The notes: a model not told the origin generated them from the sequence alone. A stretch of DNA of 64,000 nucleotides from 62-47 sp051954235 (GCA_051954235.1 JBQCHY010000005.1:1-64000); one strand, 5' to 3'. Shown: positions 27,933 to 37,767, numbered from the stretch's first letter. Program-made: numbers and translations.

Positions 27933-29160
27933 CTTTGCATTTGCGAACGACGTTCGCGCCGCATCGCTGATGCGGACGCCGTACAGCTTGCGCCTGCTGC
28001 TTTTCAGCTCGATCGCTCTGTTCGTAGTATTTGTGATCTGGGCTCACTTCGCTATTCTCGACGAAGTTAAACGCGGCGACGGACGCGTGATCCCGTCGCA
28101 ACAGATCCAGGTCATCCAGTCGCTTGAGGGCGGCATCGTCAACGAAATTCTCATCAGGGAAGGAGCGATCGTCGATAAGGATCAGGTCCTGATGAAGATC
28201 GACGACACCAAATTCTCCTCCGAGTATGGCGAATTGCAGGAACGTCGTGCGGCGCTCGCCGCCCGCGTCGCCCGCCTTGAGGCTGAAGCGCGCGGTCGAC
28301 CCGAGATCAGTTTTCCGGATCAACTTCCGCAAAGTGCCGTCGCTGCCGAAACCAGCGTCTTCAACATGCGCGTGAAGAAGGTCGCGCAGGACGTCGATGT
28401 TCTCACACAGCAAGTCACCCGGCTGACCGGATCGCTGAAATTGCTCGATCGCGAACTGACCATCACGCGAAACCTCTATGAAAAGAAAGTCGTCCCGGAA
28501 ATCGAAATGATCCGTCTTCAACGTCAGGAAACGGAAATGAAGGGACAACTGGCCGAGGCTCAAGCCAAGATCAACAGCATCGTGACGTCCTTTCGCTCAC
28601 AGGCGGACGAGGATCTCGCCAAATCGCGCGGCGATCTGGCTGTTCTGGAAGAGAATATGAAGTCGGCGCAGGATCGGTTACGCCGTACTGATCTCAAGGC
28701 GCCCGTCCATGGCATCGTCAACAAACTCAACGTCACGACTATCGGTGCTGTCGTTCAGCCAGGCGCAAACCTGGTCGAGATCGTGCCGCTCGACGACACG
28801 CTTCTGGTCGAGGGCCGCATTCGGCCGCAGGACATCGCCTTCATTCGTGCCGGACAGGACGCGGTGGTGAAAATCTCTGCCTACGATTCCTCGGTCTATG
28901 GCACGCTCAAGGGCAAGGTCGAACGCATCAGCGCCGATACGATCGTCGATGACAAACCCGATGCGAGCGGCCGCAAGGAAACCTTCTATCGCGTCGTTGT
29001 CCGTACGGATAAGAATTACCTCGGTTCGGCAGAATCTCCTCTACCCATCATCCCAGGGATGGTCACGACCGTCGAAGTGTTAACCGGGCGAAAATCCGTG
29101 CTCGACTATATCCTCAAGCCCGCTCGCATCTTGCGTAGCGAGGCGCTGCGCGAACATTAA
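27919..29160 (+). CDS. HlyD-family type I secretion adaptor
   Basis: Starting at ATG 27919, inside the end of the ABC gene, the protein has 413 residues. A short cytoplasmic segment is followed by one membrane helix (about 24-44, LLLFSSIALFVVFVIWAHFA). A barrel-sandwich/lipoyl half (RVIPSQQIQVIQSLEGGIV), a long coiled-coil hairpin (about 100-240) and the returning half (LKAPVHGIVNKL) complete it. The fold links the inner-membrane ABC protein to the TolC channel. Tight overlap with the ABC gene supports a joint secretion machine. Confidence 0.92.
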   Translation: MLSSDFAFANDVRAASLMRTPYSLRLLLFSSIALFVVFVIWAHFAILDEVKRGDGRVIPSQQIQVIQSLEGGIVNEILIREGAIVDKDQVLMKIDDTKFSSEYGELQERRAALAARVARLEAEARGRPEISFPDQLPQSAVAAETSVFNMRVKKVAQDVDVLTQQVTRLTGSLKLLDRELTITRNLYEKKVVPEIEMIRLQRQETEMKGQLAEAQAKINSIVTSFRSQADEDLAKSRGDLAVLEENMKSAQDRLRRTDLKAPVHGIVNKLNVTTIGAVVQPGANLVEIVPLDDTLLVEGRIRPQDIAFIRAGQDAVVKISAYDSSVYGTLKGKVERISADTIVDDKPDASGRKETFYRVVVRTDKNYLGSAESPLPIIPGMVTTVEVLTGRKSVLDYILKPARILRSEALREH

Positions 29161-29492
29161 GAATGTAGCAACGATACTGCGCGGATGCGGCTACTTCCAA
29201 GTTAGTGCCACGCCGGCGTTAGGCACATATCCACGAGGACGCTGTAGTCCGCGGACAATTCGGCACGTCTTGTAAGATACGCCCCGTCCAGCACAATGCT
29301 GAACGCGATACGAATTTGAATTCAATTTGATCGATCTCCGCAAATCCGGGTTGACCGTTCCCATCGAAACAGTTCCCGCCCTGCCCGTCGATTAACCCGG
29401 TTGAAGCCGCTTCCGTCGCACCGTCGTCGCCAACAGAGCGGGGATCGGATCAGCGCAACAGACGCCGACTGATACCCACAAGGGGCGTCGTC
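29161..29492. other. Intergenic region before the LapG-type protease
   Basis: A 332-bp gap between the HlyD adaptor and protease genes with no recognisable gene. AAGGGG lies 7 bases before the protease ATG. The GAATTTGAATTCAATTTGA stretch near 29310 is AT-rich and could be part of a promoter; no consensus elements are certain. Confidence 0.45.
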
Positions 29493-30500
29493 ATGTTGTC
29501 AGGATATTCGCGGCAAGGAATGCTGCTGAGTGCTTTCGCGCTATCAGTCGGTCTGGGTCTCGGGTCCGCGCAGGTCCGTGCCGAAACGCGTTTCTCTCCC
29601 TCGGAAAATTCGCGCGACGCCGCAATCGACATGGGACGCGCACCTGCGAAGTTTTTCACCATCAACAGCGTACTCGCGAAACTGGACAGCGGAAAACGAT
29701 CCGGCTCGGTGCAACTTGCGACAACCTCGCCGTCCGCAACCATTACATCCGACCGCCCGGCTGTCACGACACCCCCTATCGAAGGACACGAACCGTTCGG
29801 CCTGTTCGGCTTTCGCGCGCCGGACGGATTGCTGTGGCGAAAATGGAATGCGCTGCGGCCTGAAATCGACAACGACAACAAAACGCTCGCACATTGTCGC
29901 GAAGATGCCGCTGCCTGCCCGCCTCACGCGGCACAGTTCGTGCGCATGATCGACGCCGTCCGTGCCAAGTCCGGATTCGCACAACTCGACGAAGCAAACC
30001 GCGGCATCAACGCGGCAATCCGTTACGTCAGCGATATGGCTCAGTTCGGCGTACCCGATCGCTGGAGTTCTGCGCTCGCAAGTTTTGCAACGGCAAAGGG
30101 CGATTGCGAGGATTATGCGATTGCAAAATACGTCGTGCTTCAGCAGGCCGGATTTCCGCAAGACAACCTGCGCATCGTTCTGGTCCGCGATCGAAGCGTC
30201 CGCCAGGATCACGCCGTGCTCGCCGCGCGTCTCGACGACCGTTGGATGATCCTCGACAATCGCTGGTCTCGCATCGTCAGCGACGCGGAAGCGCGTAACC
30301 TCGTCCCGCTGTTCGCCCTCAACCAATCCGGCGTCTTCATGCTGACCGCGCCCTATGCGAGCCTCGACATCCTCGATGCGGGTTTAGAAGCTTTCCCGGC
30401 TGCCGCAGCAACGGATCGTTCTGCATACTGGAGCGAGGATCCGACCGCTACTGCGGAAACGTCAAGTACCTACGTGGAAGCTCTGTCTCTCCTCCTCTAA
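29493..30500 (+). CDS. LapG-type periplasmic transglutaminase-like cysteine protease (BTLCP family)
   Basis: Protein of 335 residues with an N-terminal signal peptide (about 9-30). The bacterial transglutaminase-like cysteine protease core lies at about 150-270, with a complete Cys-His-Asp triad: Cys205 in AKGDCEDYAIAKYV, His240 in RQDHAVL and Asp255 in WMILDNRW. In Pseudomonas, LapG of this family cuts the N-terminus of the adhesin LapA to release cells from a surface. Here the gene lies between the secretion genes and an adhesin carrying a PAAG site, which makes the same role likely. An unusual 100-residue linker precedes the core. Confidence 0.85.
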   Translation: MLSGYSRQGMLLSAFALSVGLGLGSAQVRAETRFSPSENSRDAAIDMGRAPAKFFTINSVLAKLDSGKRSGSVQLATTSPSATITSDRPAVTTPPIEGHEPFGLFGFRAPDGLLWRKWNALRPEIDNDNKTLAHCREDAAACPPHAAQFVRMIDAVRAKSGFAQLDEANRGINAAIRYVSDMAQFGVPDRWSSALASFATAKGDCEDYAIAKYVVLQQAGFPQDNLRIVLVRDRSVRQDHAVLAARLDDRWMILDNRWSRIVSDAEARNLVPLFALNQSGVFMLTAPYASLDILDAGLEAFPAAAATDRSAYWSEDPTATAETSSTYVEALSLLL

Positions 30501-30579
30501 TAAGACGACGGGCTTTTCGTACCGGCGCTTTCGGCCAGAGAAAGGCGTCGCATTCGAACGACTCAGTCTCAATCAGCTC

Positions 30580-30619
30580 AAATAAAAGGACGCTACGATG
30601 ACGTGGCGTCCTTTTATTT
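30580..30619. terminator. Bidirectional rho-independent terminator
   Basis: A 14-bp perfect stem (AAATAAAAGGACGC and its complement) with T-rich ends on both strands lies between the convergent protease and adhesin genes. It can stop transcription from either side. Confidence 0.85.
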
Positions 30620-30639
30620 CTTTATAGGTCAGCGATATA

Positions 30640-33600
30640 TCAGACGATGTGAATGTCGCTATGCTGCAAGTTGGTCACGTTTTCCAGCTTGGCCATAGCG
30701 ATCGCCGCGCTACCACCCGCACCATCGGCATCGTAATAGAGCGTATTGTTCATCGTATTGAACACGAACTCCGCAGTCCCCGCAGCTTTCGTGCCTTGGG
30801 TCGTCGTTGCGTGCGTTGCATCTACTTCAAAGTTAGCCAAGTTCAACGTGCCGGCCGCCAAACCTCCGAATGCACTACTCGAGAATTGCAACACGTCGTT
30901 CCCCACCAGGAAATCCGTGATGGTGTCGAGGCCGTCAGCCATTTTATTGAAGACAAAAGTGTCGTTCCCCGCCCCTCCCGTCAGCGTGTCGTTGCCTTCG
31001 CGACCAATGATCACATCGTTGCCATCACCACCACTCAGGACGTCTCCTTTCACACTGCCATAAATCAAATCAGTGTGGTTGGTACCAGTGGTCGTCACCG
31101 CAGGACTACCATCGATATCGTTGATAAACCCACCCTGCAGATAGCGCGCCTGCTCGTTGCCTGGCGTAATATCGTCATAAGTCACGGTCCACGTCGCCCC
31201 AACCGCTGGCGGATGGCTTGCCAGATAGTCGGCCAGGGAAACTTGTTGTCCACCTATCGTGGCTTTGATGTTGTTGAAGGATACATCGGCTTCCCAGTAG
31301 CCGCCAGCATTTGCATTCGTCCCATGCTGGGTCCAGTCAGTCACTCCATTGTTAGCTTGAATGACAGTAAAGACATGACCATCAACCGTCACTGTCACAG
31401 TGACCTGCTGTTCGACCTTAGGACTAAGGTTATCGTTGTTGTTCGTTTTGAAATCAGTGATCAATTGAAGCACGGACTGGGAGTAGTTGCCCTGGCTCGC
31501 CATTTCCGGGCTAACAAGATAATTTATGGTCTGATCGTTGCCAGAAGTTAGAGGACTATTGCCGTCACCAATTTGCACGGTATCAGTATGAGGCCCTGTA
31601 CCCAACAAGGTGTGGAGATTCACTGTGCCCATTGCAGAGGCCATGCCGTCGGACACAGTGTATGTGAACACTTCGTTGTCGGCACCCGAAACTGGATTCC
31701 CATGTGAGTCGTACGTCGCGATGCCGTCGGGCTTGTAGGTCAACGACAGGAATTGCGCCAAAGTCAGGGTAGCTCCCGCCGCCACGGCATGGAATCCACC
31801 GCCATCAACGTAGCCGACCGCACCATGTGCAGGCAGGGAGCCGACCGTGATAGTCAGCGCATTGCCATCAGCATCTGTCGGCGCATTCAATGCCAACGGA
31901 TAGCCATTGAGATAGATGCCCGTCATTTGATCCGTGGCATCCGGCATGAAGACATCCTTGACGGGAGCAACAACCGGCACATCGTTCGTGCCGTTGATCG
32001 TCACCACCACCTGCTGGTCGTCCCACGCGCCCTTGTCGTCGATCACCCGCACCGTATAGGTCTCGTGCACGGTCTGGCCTTCCGCCAGGCCCTGCACCGC
32101 AGCGCTGGCGTTGTTCAGCGTATAGGTCCACTTGCCCGTCGCCGCGTCCACGCTGAACGTGCCGTAGGCCGTGCCAGTCCCATCCGGGCTGTTCGGGCTG
32201 ATGCTCCACGACGCCGTGTGACCCGTGTCCGGATCGCTCGACGCCAGCTGCCCGCTCGTGCTCAGCGTGGTGTCTTCCTTCACGCTGCCGGCGTCGGCGC
32301 CCGCCACAAAACTGATCACCGGGCTGTCGTTGGCCCCCGTGATGGTGATCGTCACGTCCTGCGTCGAGGTCGCGCCCTTGTCGTCCGTCACCGTCACCGT
32401 GAACGTCTCGGTCTTGGTCTCCCCCTCCGCAAGCGCGTTGGTGTCGGGATCGCCGTTCGCCAGCGTGTAGGTCCACGCACCCGTCGCCGCGTTGATCGCA
32501 AAGTTGCCGTAGGTCCCGGCCCCGTTGCCAATGCTCCACGTCGCCGTCGCACCCGCATCCGGATCCGACGCCGTCAGTGTCCCCGTCGCCGACGGCGTCC
32601 CCGCCGTCACCGCACCAGGATCCGTCGTCGTCGTGCCACCAATCGCAGTGCCGGCATCCGCATTGCCAGCTTCAACAACCGCACCGCGGCTGTCGCCGCT
32701 GATCACCGGAACATCGTTCGTGCCGTTGATCGTGATGACGACCTTTGCCGACGAGGTGTCGCCGTCGCCATCCTTCATCGTATAGCTGAAGCTGTCGGTG
32801 AGTTTCCCGCCTTCCGGCAGCGCTTGGATGATTGCCTGCGTCGCCGCATCCGACTTCAGCGTATAGGTGTAGCTGCCGTCCGTGTTCAGGACCAGCACAC
32901 CATAATTACCTTCGAAGCTGCCGGTCGTGGTCACCGCCTTGCCGCCGTCCGCGCCCGCAACGTCGTTCGCCAATACGCCGTTCAACGCCACAACACTCAC
33001 ACTCGCGTCGTCCTCGCCGATACCGGCCGCATCGTCATGTGCCGTCGGAACGTCGTTGATAACATCGACCACAAGCGCAGTCGAAGCGGCGTCACCATCG
33101 CTGTCCATCACAACAACATTGAAGGTGTCGTTCGTTCCGTTGCCGAAAGTGTTATCCGTCAAGGTGTAACTGTAGTTGTACACGCCGCCGTTTAGCGTCA
33201 CCGTCAAAACGCCGTGCGCGCCCGTCACTGTCCCGCCGACCGTCACGTCCACGCCGCCGATCATCAGCGACTGAACACTGTCGTTCCCCGTCGTGACCGT
33301 CAGAACACCCGTCGCCGTTTCGCTGTTCGCAGCGGCATCCGAACCCGCAGATTCGGCAATCCCATTGACCGTGCGCGCCGGCAGGCCGGCTTCGTCCACC
33401 ACGCTGTGGCCTGATGCATCGGGCGCGCCGGGCACCACTCCGATCGTCGGCGTCGAGTCAGTCAACAGATCGATCGTCACGGTCGCTGTCGACTTGTCGC
33501 CGTCACCATCTGTAATCGTGTACTGGAACGTCACCGTTCCTTCTTCGCCCGCACCGGGCTTATAAGTGAAGGTCCCGTCGTTGTTGTAAATCAGCGTACC

Positions 33601-34719
33601 GGTCGCTGCAGCCGCACCATTCTGCGGAACTGTGTGCGTGACGCCGCTCCAATCGACACCATCCGCGCCCGGCACGTCATTCGCCTTGACGTCAACAATA
33701 ACAGGTGCATTCTCGGTTGCCTGTATCGCGTGGTCATCATGCGCCGCCGGAACGTCGTCGATAATGTTAATCACAAGCGCCGTCGAAGCGGACTCACCGT
33801 CGCTATCCGTCACGACAACATTGAAGCTGTCGCTCGTTGTGTCTCCGGAGGTGTGATCCGTCAGCGTATAGCTGTAGTGATAGACGCCGTCGTTCAATGT
33901 CACCGTCAGAACGCCGTGCGCACCCGTCACTGTCCCGCCAGACGTCACATCGACGCCGCCAACCACCAGCGATCGGAGGGTGTCGTTGCCGGTCGTGATA
34001 TTGAACGATCCCCTGGCCGTCTCGCTCGTATCATCATTGCCGGCTCCACCGCTGGCAGCAAGTTCACCGGAGCCTGCGGACTCGGCACGCCCACCAATCG
34101 TCCGCGTCGGAAGGCCAGCCTCATTTGCTTCGCTGTGGAACGATGCATCGGGGAAATCGGGCAAGACAGCGACCGTCGGAATCGCATTCTCAACCGGAGC
34201 ACTACCTACGATCGGGAACTGAACGACAAAATTACCGAGTTGCTCCTGCCCCAACAGATCGAGCGGATTGCCAACGCTCAAGGCATCGACCGACGGATCG
34301 GTAAAATGAGCACCAGTGGCCTGGCTGTTGCCGCCGTCGCCATTCCCCGCCGCCGGCAACACCGACTGATCGGTGGTGATCGGAAAGATACTTGCAAATT
34401 CGTTCGTCGAGACATCGCGTCCGGGCGCAACTTCGACCGTGACGTTATTCAATCCATCCTGGCGTGAAGCAAAAAACGGCTCGACCGTAACTGTGGATTT
34501 GTTGTCGAAAAGGATGATGAGCTTTTCGCCGATGTGAACCAGCGTCACTTTCTCGTTCGCGATCGATGTGAAATCGACCTTTGCTTTTTGGTCATAACCG
34601 AGATTGACAACGACGGCTTGATCGGTCAGCGGCTTCGTCAGCTTGTAAATCCGCAGAGGCGCTTGATTATTTGCAGTTGAAGAACCACCAGCTTGCGCGA
34701 TTTGAACATGCTGATTCAT
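30640..34719 (-). CDS. RTX adhesin of the LapA/BapA type with retention module and LapG-type site
   Basis: From the ATG at 34719 (GGAGG six bases ahead) the protein has 1359 residues and no Sec signal. Residues 1-120 form a retention-type module, followed by PAAG at 122-125, which fits the [TAP]AA[GV] pattern cut by LapG. Repeats follow: two similar extracellular domains of about 140 residues (near 180-328 and 424-562), cadherin/VCBS-like repeats ending GTNDVPV or GANDSPV (about 568-917), and a distinct C-terminal domain. Near 1230-1257 are RTX nonapeptides (GGDGNDVIIG, GREGNDTLTG, GGAGNDTF), then a C-terminal type I secretion signal region. Cargo of the adjacent TolC/ABC/HlyD system by inference. 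Confidence 0.9.
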   Translation of the reverse strand: MNQHVQIAQAGGSSTANNQAPLRIYKLTKPLTDQAVVVNLGYDQKAKVDFTSIANEKVTLVHIGEKLIILFDNKSTVTVEPFFASRQDGLNNVTVEVAPGRDVSTNEFASIFPITTDQSVLPAAGNGDGGNSQATGAHFTDPSVDALSVGNPLDLLGQEQLGNFVVQFPIVGSAPVENAIPTVAVLPDFPDASFHSEANEAGLPTRTIGGRAESAGSGELAASGGAGNDDTSETARGSFNITTGNDTLRSLVVGGVDVTSGGTVTGAHGVLTVTLNDGVYHYSYTLTDHTSGDTTSDSFNVVVTDSDGESASTALVINIIDDVPAAHDDHAIQATENAPVIVDVKANDVPGADGVDWSGVTHTVPQNGAAAATGTLIYNNDGTFTYKPGAGEEGTVTFQYTITDGDGDKSTATVTIDLLTDSTPTIGVVPGAPDASGHSVVDEAGLPARTVNGIAESAGSDAAANSETATGVLTVTTGNDSVQSLMIGGVDVTVGGTVTGAHGVLTVTLNGGVYNYSYTLTDNTFGNGTNDTFNVVVMDSDGDAASTALVVDVINDVPTAHDDAAGIGEDDASVSVVALNGVLANDVAGADGGKAVTTTGSFEGNYGVLVLNTDGSYTYTLKSDAATQAIIQALPEGGKLTDSFSYTMKDGDGDTSSAKVVITINGTNDVPVISGDSRGAVVEAGNADAGTAIGGTTTTDPGAVTAGTPSATGTLTASDPDAGATATWSIGNGAGTYGNFAINAATGAWTYTLANGDPDTNALAEGETKTETFTVTVTDDKGATSTQDVTITITGANDSPVISFVAGADAGSVKEDTTLSTSGQLASSDPDTGHTASWSISPNSPDGTGTAYGTFSVDAATGKWTYTLNNASAAVQGLAEGQTVHETYTVRVIDDKGAWDDQQVVVTINGTNDVPVVAPVKDVFMPDATDQMTGIYLNGYPLALNAPTDADGNALTITVGSLPAHGAVGYVDGGGFHAVAAGATLTLAQFLSLTYKPDGIATYDSHGNPVSGADNEVFTYTVSDGMASAMGTVNLHTLLGTGPHTDTVQIGDGNSPLTSGNDQTINYLVSPEMASQGNYSQSVLQLITDFKTNNNDNLSPKVEQQVTVTVTVDGHVFTVIQANNGVTDWTQHGTNANAGGYWEADVSFNNIKATIGGQQVSLADYLASHPPAVGATWTVTYDDITPGNEQARYLQGGFINDIDGSPAVTTTGTNHTDLIYGSVKGDVLSGGDGNDVIIGREGNDTLTGGAGNDTFVFNKMADGLDTITDFLVGNDVLQFSSSAFGGLAAGTLNLANFEVDATHATTTQGTKAAGTAEFVFNTMNNTLYYDADGAGGSAAIAMAKLENVTNLQHSDIHIV

Positions 34720-35347
34720 CACAATCCTCCGCGGACTTTCGTCCTATCAATCGATTTCACAACGAAATAATCGAAAATTTGAACTTTAAGCTATTATTAA
34801 CCCACCACGCGGTCAAGAAAACCGCATGGTTAATCAATGCTTTCCTTAAAATTGTGGTAAAGATGGAACGGTCAGAAGCTGAGGTATACCGGCTACCACG
34901 CTCAGACCGTCCTCAGATCATATGCGGGAGGCGCTTCAAGCCCACTGAAATTGCTGGCAAACGTGGCATACACGCAGCCCGCTCGAAAGCCTCCGCACTC
35001 ACCCACCCTCAAAAAGCGGGTTCAGCAAAAATCCGCCGCGCTTCGCTGGCAGCAAATCGATTTATTGACGGCCGATCCAGCCGGAGAGCACCGACCAACC
35101 GAAGTCGGGCGCGAAGCTAGCCCCTTCCCTAGGCAGGCATACTCTTCGCCAAGCGCTCCATCTGCATCTAAGCCATCGCTTATCTTGCGCCTCTTGCGCC
35201 GCGATTGCGATATATTCCCTCAAACCGAGGCATGGCACTGACGACTGGATAAAAATACAACAGGTTCGCTCGAAACGATCGCCCCTCATTGACCCCGTTT
35301 GATTATTTTGCTTTCAATTCGCTTTATTTATTGCATGGGCTGGCTTC
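34720..35347. other. Long intergenic region upstream of the adhesin
   Basis: A 628-bp gap, AT-rich between 34740 and 34870, separates the adhesin from a small secreted protein. It contains the hyphenated palindrome at 34796-34834 and should hold the adhesin promoter. Short reading frames here have no family resemblance and I do not call them. Confidence 0.5.
34796..34834. promoter_or_regulatory. Hyphenated palindrome upstream of the adhesin gene
   Basis: Arms ATTAACC and GGTTAAT enclose GCGGT and ACCGC, giving an imperfect 39-bp palindrome about 77-115 bp before the adhesin start. It could be a regulator binding site or a leader hairpin of the adhesin mRNA. Confidence 0.4.
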
Positions 35348-35728
35348 ATGATTCTCAACTTTTTTAAGGCCTCAATCGCTGGCGCGTCATTGAGCATGGT
35401 CGCAAGCCTGCTTCCTCAGACAGCTACTGCAGCTGACATGGCGCTCAAGGCTCCTCCTCCGTCGGCCTCAGGCGGTTGCGCGGAATTGGTGATCGCCTGT
35501 GAAAATGGGCGGCAATATGCTCTTTGCCCGATCGCCGTCAGCCTGGCTGGCGAAATCGTCACCGCGTCGCTTTCGACCGGTGCGAGAGCTTCCCACGTCC
35601 GCCTTGTACCGATGGGCGTAGGCTATCGTTACATCGGCAAGGGGATCTGGCTTGACGGCTTCCGAGATCAAGCACAGCTGAACTTCGGGAAGCATCATCA
35701 AGTGGCCTGTACGGTTTCACCGTCCTAA
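35348..35728 (+). CDS. Small secreted protein, unknown function
   Basis: Protein of 126 residues with a signal peptide (FKASIAGASLSMVASLLPQ, likely cut at TATA-ADMALKAPPP). The mature N-terminus AADMALKAPPP resembles that of many Bradyrhizobium outer-membrane and periplasmic proteins. Four cysteines (GCAELVIACE, YALCPIAV, VACTV) suggest disulfides. It stands alone; a weak hairpin with CTCTCC/GGAGAG arms (35827-35850) follows. Function unknown. Confidence 0.6.
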   Translation: MILNFFKASIAGASLSMVASLLPQTATAADMALKAPPPSASGGCAELVIACENGRQYALCPIAVSLAGEIVTASLSTGARASHVRLVPMGVGYRYIGKGIWLDGFRDQAQLNFGKHHQVACTVSPS

Positions 35729-36141
35729 GCCTTTTGTCGGCTCAGGCTAAATATAGCTACCCCTAGGCCCGATTCTTCAGGTCGTAGCGGCCTTAAGTTG
35801 CACTGGCGAATGCCGCCCTCCCTCCTCTCCCTCCGTTGTTCTGGAGAGAGGATAGGTAGCTATTGAAAAAGACAGAGAGACGGTCAGTCTGACCAGCTTT
35901 TTGCATGTCAGCAAAACAGCCAATCAGCCGTGCGATTCCTGTGAGCCTCGAAGGGATCGAATGTTTTCAACACAAACGCAATCGGACAGTCGGGCGCTGA
36001 CGGCGAATTGGCATGGGACAGGTTCAGTCGCAATATCTGAAACCTGCCATCCATTGTAAAAGCGGCAACCTCCCGGAAATGGCCGGTTAACACACAGGGA
36101 CGGCCTATCCGGCAGTACATTCAACAAGACAGCGACTTGCT
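35729..36141. other. Intergenic region without a recognisable gene
   Basis: A 413-bp stretch between two small convergent secreted-protein genes. Apart from a weak 6-bp-stem hairpin (35827-35850) I see nothing. A 70-codon minus-strand frame at 35908-36120 has no ribosome site or resemblance and is not called. Confidence 0.45.
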
Positions 36142-36393
36142 TTAGCCCCTTACGCGCAGCACCGGACCACGACGATGGCTTCTCGGATACATGTAAGCCG
36201 TAGGATGAACCGGCATGGCACATTGGTCATACCAAGCATACTGCTGCCAATTCCACTTCAAACAATCAGCAGCAACGTTGGCATCATCTGACCAATTCAA
36301 CCGGTACGGCCGGTCACCAAAAGCGTAAGCACCGCCCACAGAAAGCGATAAAAGAGCCAAACTTAAAACACCCAGAGCGAGCGATCTTTGCAT
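36142..36393 (-). CDS. Small secreted protein, unknown function
   Basis: Start at the ATG 36393 (MQRSLALGVLSLALLSL) supported by AGGAGG nine bases upstream; 83 residues. A signal peptide is followed by a 60-residue mature part with two cysteines (AADCLKWNWQQYAWYDQCAM), many tryptophans and tyrosines, and a basic arginine-rich C-terminus. It lies just ahead of, and divergent from, the pilus locus. Function unknown. Confidence 0.65.
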   Translation of the reverse strand: MQRSLALGVLSLALLSLSVGGAYAFGDRPYRLNWSDDANVAADCLKWNWQQYAWYDQCAMPVHPTAYMYPRSHRRGPVLRVRG

Positions 36394-36612
36394 GAGAAGC
36401 AACCTCCTAAAAACCGTTAAACATTGCCAAATCGGCCTCCATCCTTCAAGTTAATTCATTTCAAGTAGCGCATCCTACAATTAGGCCTCGCACATCGTGA
36501 AGATGTAAGCAGTACCGCCATAGGGTAGAAATTCGAGCCAATTTCCCGTTCGTTACTCTGAGACACTCCTGCACCCTTTCATGCATACCTGGTCCAGCCC
36601 TTGAAGTTGAAT

Positions 36613-37767
36613 ATGTCCATAGTTCTTATAGCTGCTGACGATACTGCTGCGCAGCCCTCGGCGATCGAGCGGAAGATCATCGACGCAATTCCCGATGTTA
36701 TAAAGATTCAGAGCATTGAGGACATCGCACGTGAAACGCCTAAGCCGGGCGGAGAGTTAACCTACGTCCTATTTCTACCACCGCCTCATAGTACGACCCA
36801 TGTTGATCGCATCGTTCATATCGCCGAGCGATATCGAGATCGCATCTTCTTCATTATCGTCAGCAGCGACATTTCTGGAAACGACTACAAGAGACTGATC
36901 CGAACCGGTGGTGCAGAATGGGTATCCTCAAACGCACCGCCAAATGAAATTCTCGACATCATCGCACAACATAAATCTCACAATCCCGCCGAGCCGGCAT
37001 CCGCAAACCGTCCCAGCCTCATCTCATTCGTTCCAAGCGCAGGAGGCGTCGGCAACAGCACATTGGCCATCGAGGTTGCAACCCAGCTTATGCTTGGCAA
37101 GACCAAGCAGCGGGTCTGCCTGCTGGATCTTGATTTCCAGACAAGCCATGTTTGCGATTATCTGGATATCCAACCTCATCTTCAAATCGAGGAAATTTCA
37201 AGCAACCCCGCCCGGCTCGATAATCAGTTGCTGGATGTCTTCATTAGCAAGCATAGCAGCGGCCTTGATGTCTTCGCAGCACCTCGAACCAAGTTCGATC
37301 TCTGCACTCTGAACTTTTCAGCTCTCGACAAGCTTTTCGAGATGCTCGCACATCGCTACGACCTCATTCTCATCGATTTTCCAGTCAACTGGTCGACATG
37401 GACTCCGAAAATTCTTGCAGCGTCTCAAGCTATAATTGTCACCGGACTGAACTCAATTCCCGGCCTTCGTCAAGCTGCCGAAACGGTTGCGTGTGTCCGT
37501 GCACTAGATGGGACGCCATCTGAAATTCAAATTATCATCAACCGGTGTGAACTCGGTGCATTTGGCCGCATCGTTCGGCGGCAATACGTTGAAAGCGTAC
37601 TGAGGACTGAGAAACTTATATTCGTTCGCGAGGATGCAGCGATAAACGATGCTGCCAATACGGGGACGCCAAACGCAATTAGTGCCCCCCGACGCAATGT
37701 CAGCAAGGATATCGCCAAAATCACTCAATTTTGTCAGAACCTCAAAGCCCGACCGGTCAAGAATTGA
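36613..37767 (+). CDS. cpaE: Pilus assembly protein CpaE/TadZ (MinD-like ATPase)
   Basis: From the ATG at 36613 the protein has 384 residues; an upstream TTG at 36601 would add four. An N-terminal receiver-like domain without a clear phospho-aspartate (about 1-125) is followed by a MinD/ParA-type ATPase. Its P-loop reads SAGGVGNSTLAIEVA, with asparagine at the usual lysine position, a replacement common in CpaE. LLDLDFQ and ILIDFPVNW are further nucleotide-site strands. In Tad systems this protein places the pilus machine at a cell pole. First gene of the plus-strand cpaE-cpaF-tadBCD-cpaA run. Confidence 0.9.
   Translation: MSIVLIAADDTAAQPSAIERKIIDAIPDVIKIQSIEDIARETPKPGGELTYVLFLPPPHSTTHVDRIVHIAERYRDRIFFIIVSSDISGNDYKRLIRTGGAEWVSSNAPPNEILDIIAQHKSHNPAEPASANRPSLISFVPSAGGVGNSTLAIEVATQLMLGKTKQRVCLLDLDFQTSHVCDYLDIQPHLQIEEISSNPARLDNQLLDVFISKHSSGLDVFAAPRTKFDLCTLNFSALDKLFEMLAHRYDLILIDFPVNWSTWTPKILAASQAIIVTGLNSIPGLRQAAETVACVRALDGTPSEIQIIINRCELGAFGRIVRRQYVESVLRTEKLIFVREDAAINDAANTGTPNAISAPRRNVSKDIAKITQFCQNLKARPVKN

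Noticed and set aside
31753..33195. Plus-strand frame of 480 codons opposite the adhesin
   Set aside because: Antisense shadow of the repetitive, GC-rich adhesin repeats; rich in Arg and His with no domain.
31900..34000. Regular DNA repeats that could suggest a CRISPR or satellite array
   Set aside because: The repeats are codon-level copies of adhesin domains in one frame, of uneven length, without constant spacers.
34671..35120. 149-codon plus-strand frame upstream of the adhesin
   Set aside because: Overlaps the adhesin start region, lacks a ribosome site and has no resemblance to a known family.
37036..37070. Asparagine replacing the P-loop lysine of CpaE as a sign of a dead ATPase
   Set aside because: CpaE/TadZ proteins commonly lack this lysine, so it is normal for the family.
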